Translations under genes and position numbers: made by a program
Notes under the pieces: generated by a model
Databases searched by the model: none
What the model was told of the DNA's origin: nothing
The model's input: only the letters and a program-made list of their open reading frames with translations
Assembly: GCA_002435955.1 (NCBI GenBank)
Contig: DIWZ01000032.1
Coordinates: 202,761 to 266,760 of the forward strand
Direction of reading: 5' to 3'
Length of the DNA stretch: 64,000 nt
From: Pelobacter sp. UBA6093
Lineage (GTDB): Bacteria; Desulfobacterota; Desulfuromonadia; Desulfuromonadales; Syntrophotaleaceae
Shown: positions 62,320-64,000 of the stretch, piece after piece
Numbering within the stretch: position 1 is the first letter of the stretch
Layout: the number at the start of each line of letters is the position of its first letter

Positions 62320-63807
62320 TTAGTGTCCCATCAAACGTTCAACGGCATCGGGTTTGTCGTGAACTGCAAAACGATCCACCATGGTTTCGCTGGCTTTGTT
62401 GAGGCCAATGATCTCGACCTCGGTTCCTTCCCGGCGAAATTTGAGGATAACCTTATCGAGGGCGCCAACCGCGGTGATATCCCAGAAATGGGCGCGGCTG
62501 ACGTCGATCTGCACTTTTTCCACTGCTTCTTTCAGATCGAAGAAGGCAATGAACGATTCAGCCGAGGTGAAAAAGACCTGCCCCACCACCGTGTAGTGGC
62601 GGGTCAAGCCATCTTCCGACAGGGCGGATCCAACATACAGGATTCTGCCTATCTTGTAAGCAAAGAACAAGGCGCTGAGCAACACCCCCACCAGGACACC
62701 CAGGGCCAGATTGTGGGTCGCCACCACCACAATCACGGTGGAGGCCATCACGATGCTGGAAGTTTTCGGGTTCTTGCGCAGATTGCGAATCGACTCCCAA
62801 CTGAAGGTACCGATGGATACCATGATCATCACCGCCACCAGCGCCGCCATGGGAATGCGCGCCACCCACTCACCGAGAAACACCACCATCAGCAGCAAAA
62901 AGATACCGGCCAGCAAGGTGGAGAGCCGCCCGCGTCCGCCTGACTTGATGTTGATCACCGACTGGCCGATCATGGCACAGCCGGCCATGCCGCCAAGAAA
63001 TCCTGCGAAGATATTGGCCACACCCTGGCCGACGCATTCGCGGTTTTTGTTGCTGGGCGAATCGGTGAGGTCATCGATAATCGTGGCGGTCATCATCGAT
63101 TCAAGCAAACCGACCACCGCCATGGTCACCGCATAGGGGAAGATGATCGCCAGGGTTGCAAAATTCAGCGGCAGGTCGGGCAGCAGAAACACCGGTAGAC
63201 TATCGGGCAGCGCCCCCATATCGCCCACGGTGCGAACATCCACCCCGAAAAACAGGGTAAACGCGGTCAGCGCCACAATGCAGATCAAGGGCGAAGGGAT
63301 CACCTTGGTAACATACGGAAACAGATAAATCAGCCCGAGCCCTGCAGCCACCAGGGCATAGACCTGCCAGCCGACATGGGTGAGTTCCGGAAGTTGTGCC
63401 AGGAAGATCAGGATGGCCAGGGCATTGACGAAACCGATCACCACCGAACGCGAGACGAAGCGCATCAGCGAGCCCAGACGGAAGCTGCCGGCTAAAATCT
63501 GCAGCACCCCGGTGAGCAGCGTTGCCGCCAGCAAGTACTGCAGGCCATGGGTTTTCACCAGGGTCACCATCAGCAGGGCCATGGCGCCGGTGGCGGCGGA
63601 AATCATCCCCGGCCGGCCGCCGACAAAGGCCGTGACCACGGCGATGCAAAAGGAGGCATAGAGCCCCACCTTGGGATCGACGCCGGCAATGATTGAAAAA
63701 GCGATGGCCTCGGGGATCAGGGCCAGGGCAACGACCACCCCGGCGAGGGTGTCGCCGCGCAGGTTGGAAAACCAGTCCTGGCGCATTGAACGAAACAATT
63801 GCATCAT
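62320..63807 (-). CDS. SulP-family anion transporter with STAS domain
   Basis: 495 residues. About 10-14 membrane helices (20-400) show the SulP signatures LAGVVVALALIPEAIAFSIIAGVDPKVGLYASF and AATGAMALLMVTLV, then NIFAGFLGGMAGCAMIGQS. The STAS domain (about 410-495, with IDVSRAHFWDITAVGALDKVI) lies at the end. SulP members carry sulfate, bicarbonate or other anions, usually with Na+ or H+. The partner Usp gene is 12 bases downstream. Upstream AAGGATTTT is a possible ribosome site. Confidence 0.94.
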   Translation of the reverse strand: MMQLFRSMRQDWFSNLRGDTLAGVVVALALIPEAIAFSIIAGVDPKVGLYASFCIAVVTAFVGGRPGMISAATGAMALLMVTLVKTHGLQYLLAATLLTGVLQILAGSFRLGSLMRFVSRSVVIGFVNALAILIFLAQLPELTHVGWQVYALVAAGLGLIYLFPYVTKVIPSPLICIVALTAFTLFFGVDVRTVGDMGALPDSLPVFLLPDLPLNFATLAIIFPYAVTMAVVGLLESMMTATIIDDLTDSPSNKNRECVGQGVANIFAGFLGGMAGCAMIGQSVINIKSGGRGRLSTLLAGIFLLLMVVFLGEWVARIPMAALVAVMIMVSIGTFSWESIRNLRKNPKTSSIVMASTVIVVVATHNLALGVLVGVLLSALFFAYKIGRILYVGSALSEDGLTRHYTVVGQVFFTSAESFIAFFDLKEAVEKVQIDVSRAHFWDITAVGALDKVILKFRREGTEVEIIGLNKASETMVDRFAVHDKPDAVERLMGH

Positions 63808-63939
63808 AAGATAAAAATCCTTACAGGGGAAAACAGTCCGATGGCAACCACGCCAAAACCGGGCATGGTTGTCGGATTTCAGGAAACATAGAGCCTGACA
63901 GCGAACAGGGCGTCAGGCTTGACTTAAAAATCGGGATAG

Positions 63940-64000
63940 CTAGGAGGCTGTCGGACTATCCGGGCCGAAGCGAAAATTTGGATGTTTGAGAACAGATTTT
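63940..64000. repeat. palindromic repeat family 1, copy E (truncated by window end or variant)
   Basis: CTAGGAGGCTGTCGGACTATCC followed by GGGCCGAA matches the left arm and loop start exactly. After that the sequence (GCGAAAATTTGGATG) departs from the other copies. It is either a half element or a longer variant whose right arm lies beyond the window. Confidence 0.75.

Overview
The window is a bacterial chromosome segment of about 64 kb, with almost every base accounted for by protein genes and no rRNA, tRNA or CRISPR array that I could see. The gene set points to an anaerobic or micro-aerotolerant Gram-negative bacterium of the Desulfuromonadia type (Desulfuromonas / Pelobacter / Syntrophotalea-like). 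The signs are several small ferredoxins, an FprA-type flavo-diiron protein, a rhodanese-rubrerythrin fusion, anaerobic sulfatase-maturating radical SAM enzymes, many GGDEF/PilZ proteins, RND and outer-membrane proteins, and a small Cys-rich protein that I recall from Geobacter relatives. This placement is inference from gene content, not from a marker gene comparison.

Layout. (1) 1-22 kb is mostly a housekeeping region. It holds the end of an RND pump, a membrane-anchored HtrA-like protease, two diguanylate cyclases, two ferredoxins, a glycosyltransferase, a MATE exporter, fructose-bisphosphate aldolase divergent from a long-form GAPDH, rpsU, a THUMP RNA methyltransferase, a degenerate DUF815 ATPase, a PilZ protein, a complete N-degron operon (clpS-clpA-aat) and hflK-hflC. 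(2) 22.1-43.5 kb is a single-direction (minus strand) accessory block of about 20 envelope genes, many translationally coupled. It contains a Ser-type arylsulfatase flanked by two copies of a [sulfatase-maturase + outer-membrane 'neuromedin U-like' porin] pair, a DUF3604 metallohydrolase, a periplasmic parvulin and three HupE/UreJ-type membrane proteins. It also holds a pentameric-ligand-gated-channel-like protein and the 3' remnant of a second one, MscS and PsiE membrane proteins, lipoproteins and a patatin lipase. (3) 44-64 kb returns to ordinary genes: yaeQ, an RNase H domain protein, redox proteins, lemA with two TPM-domain genes, tmcAL-sfsA-serB, a GGDEF/LysR pair, ferredoxin-fprA, a double nitroreductase (SagB-like), a pterin dehydratase with a CLC channel, and a universal stress protein with a SulP transporter.

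How the pieces fit. The accessory block looks like a device for desulfating and importing or exporting an anionic or sulfated substrate across the envelope: porin, periplasmic sulfatase, its maturase, a second exported metallohydrolase and a foldase, with metal-permease-like HupE proteins and ion channels. The two flanking maturase/porin copies have each lost a different gene: one maturase is frameshifted and the other porin has lost 132 codons. One intact set is therefore left, split across the two copies. The pLGIC remnant shows that the block is actively decaying.

At least three families of short palindromic intergenic repeats are scattered over the window. The clearest is a roughly 68-bp element with arms reading GGCTGTCGGACTATCC, present in three full copies, one deleted copy and one cut by the window end. 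It often overlaps stop codons or lies next to start signals.
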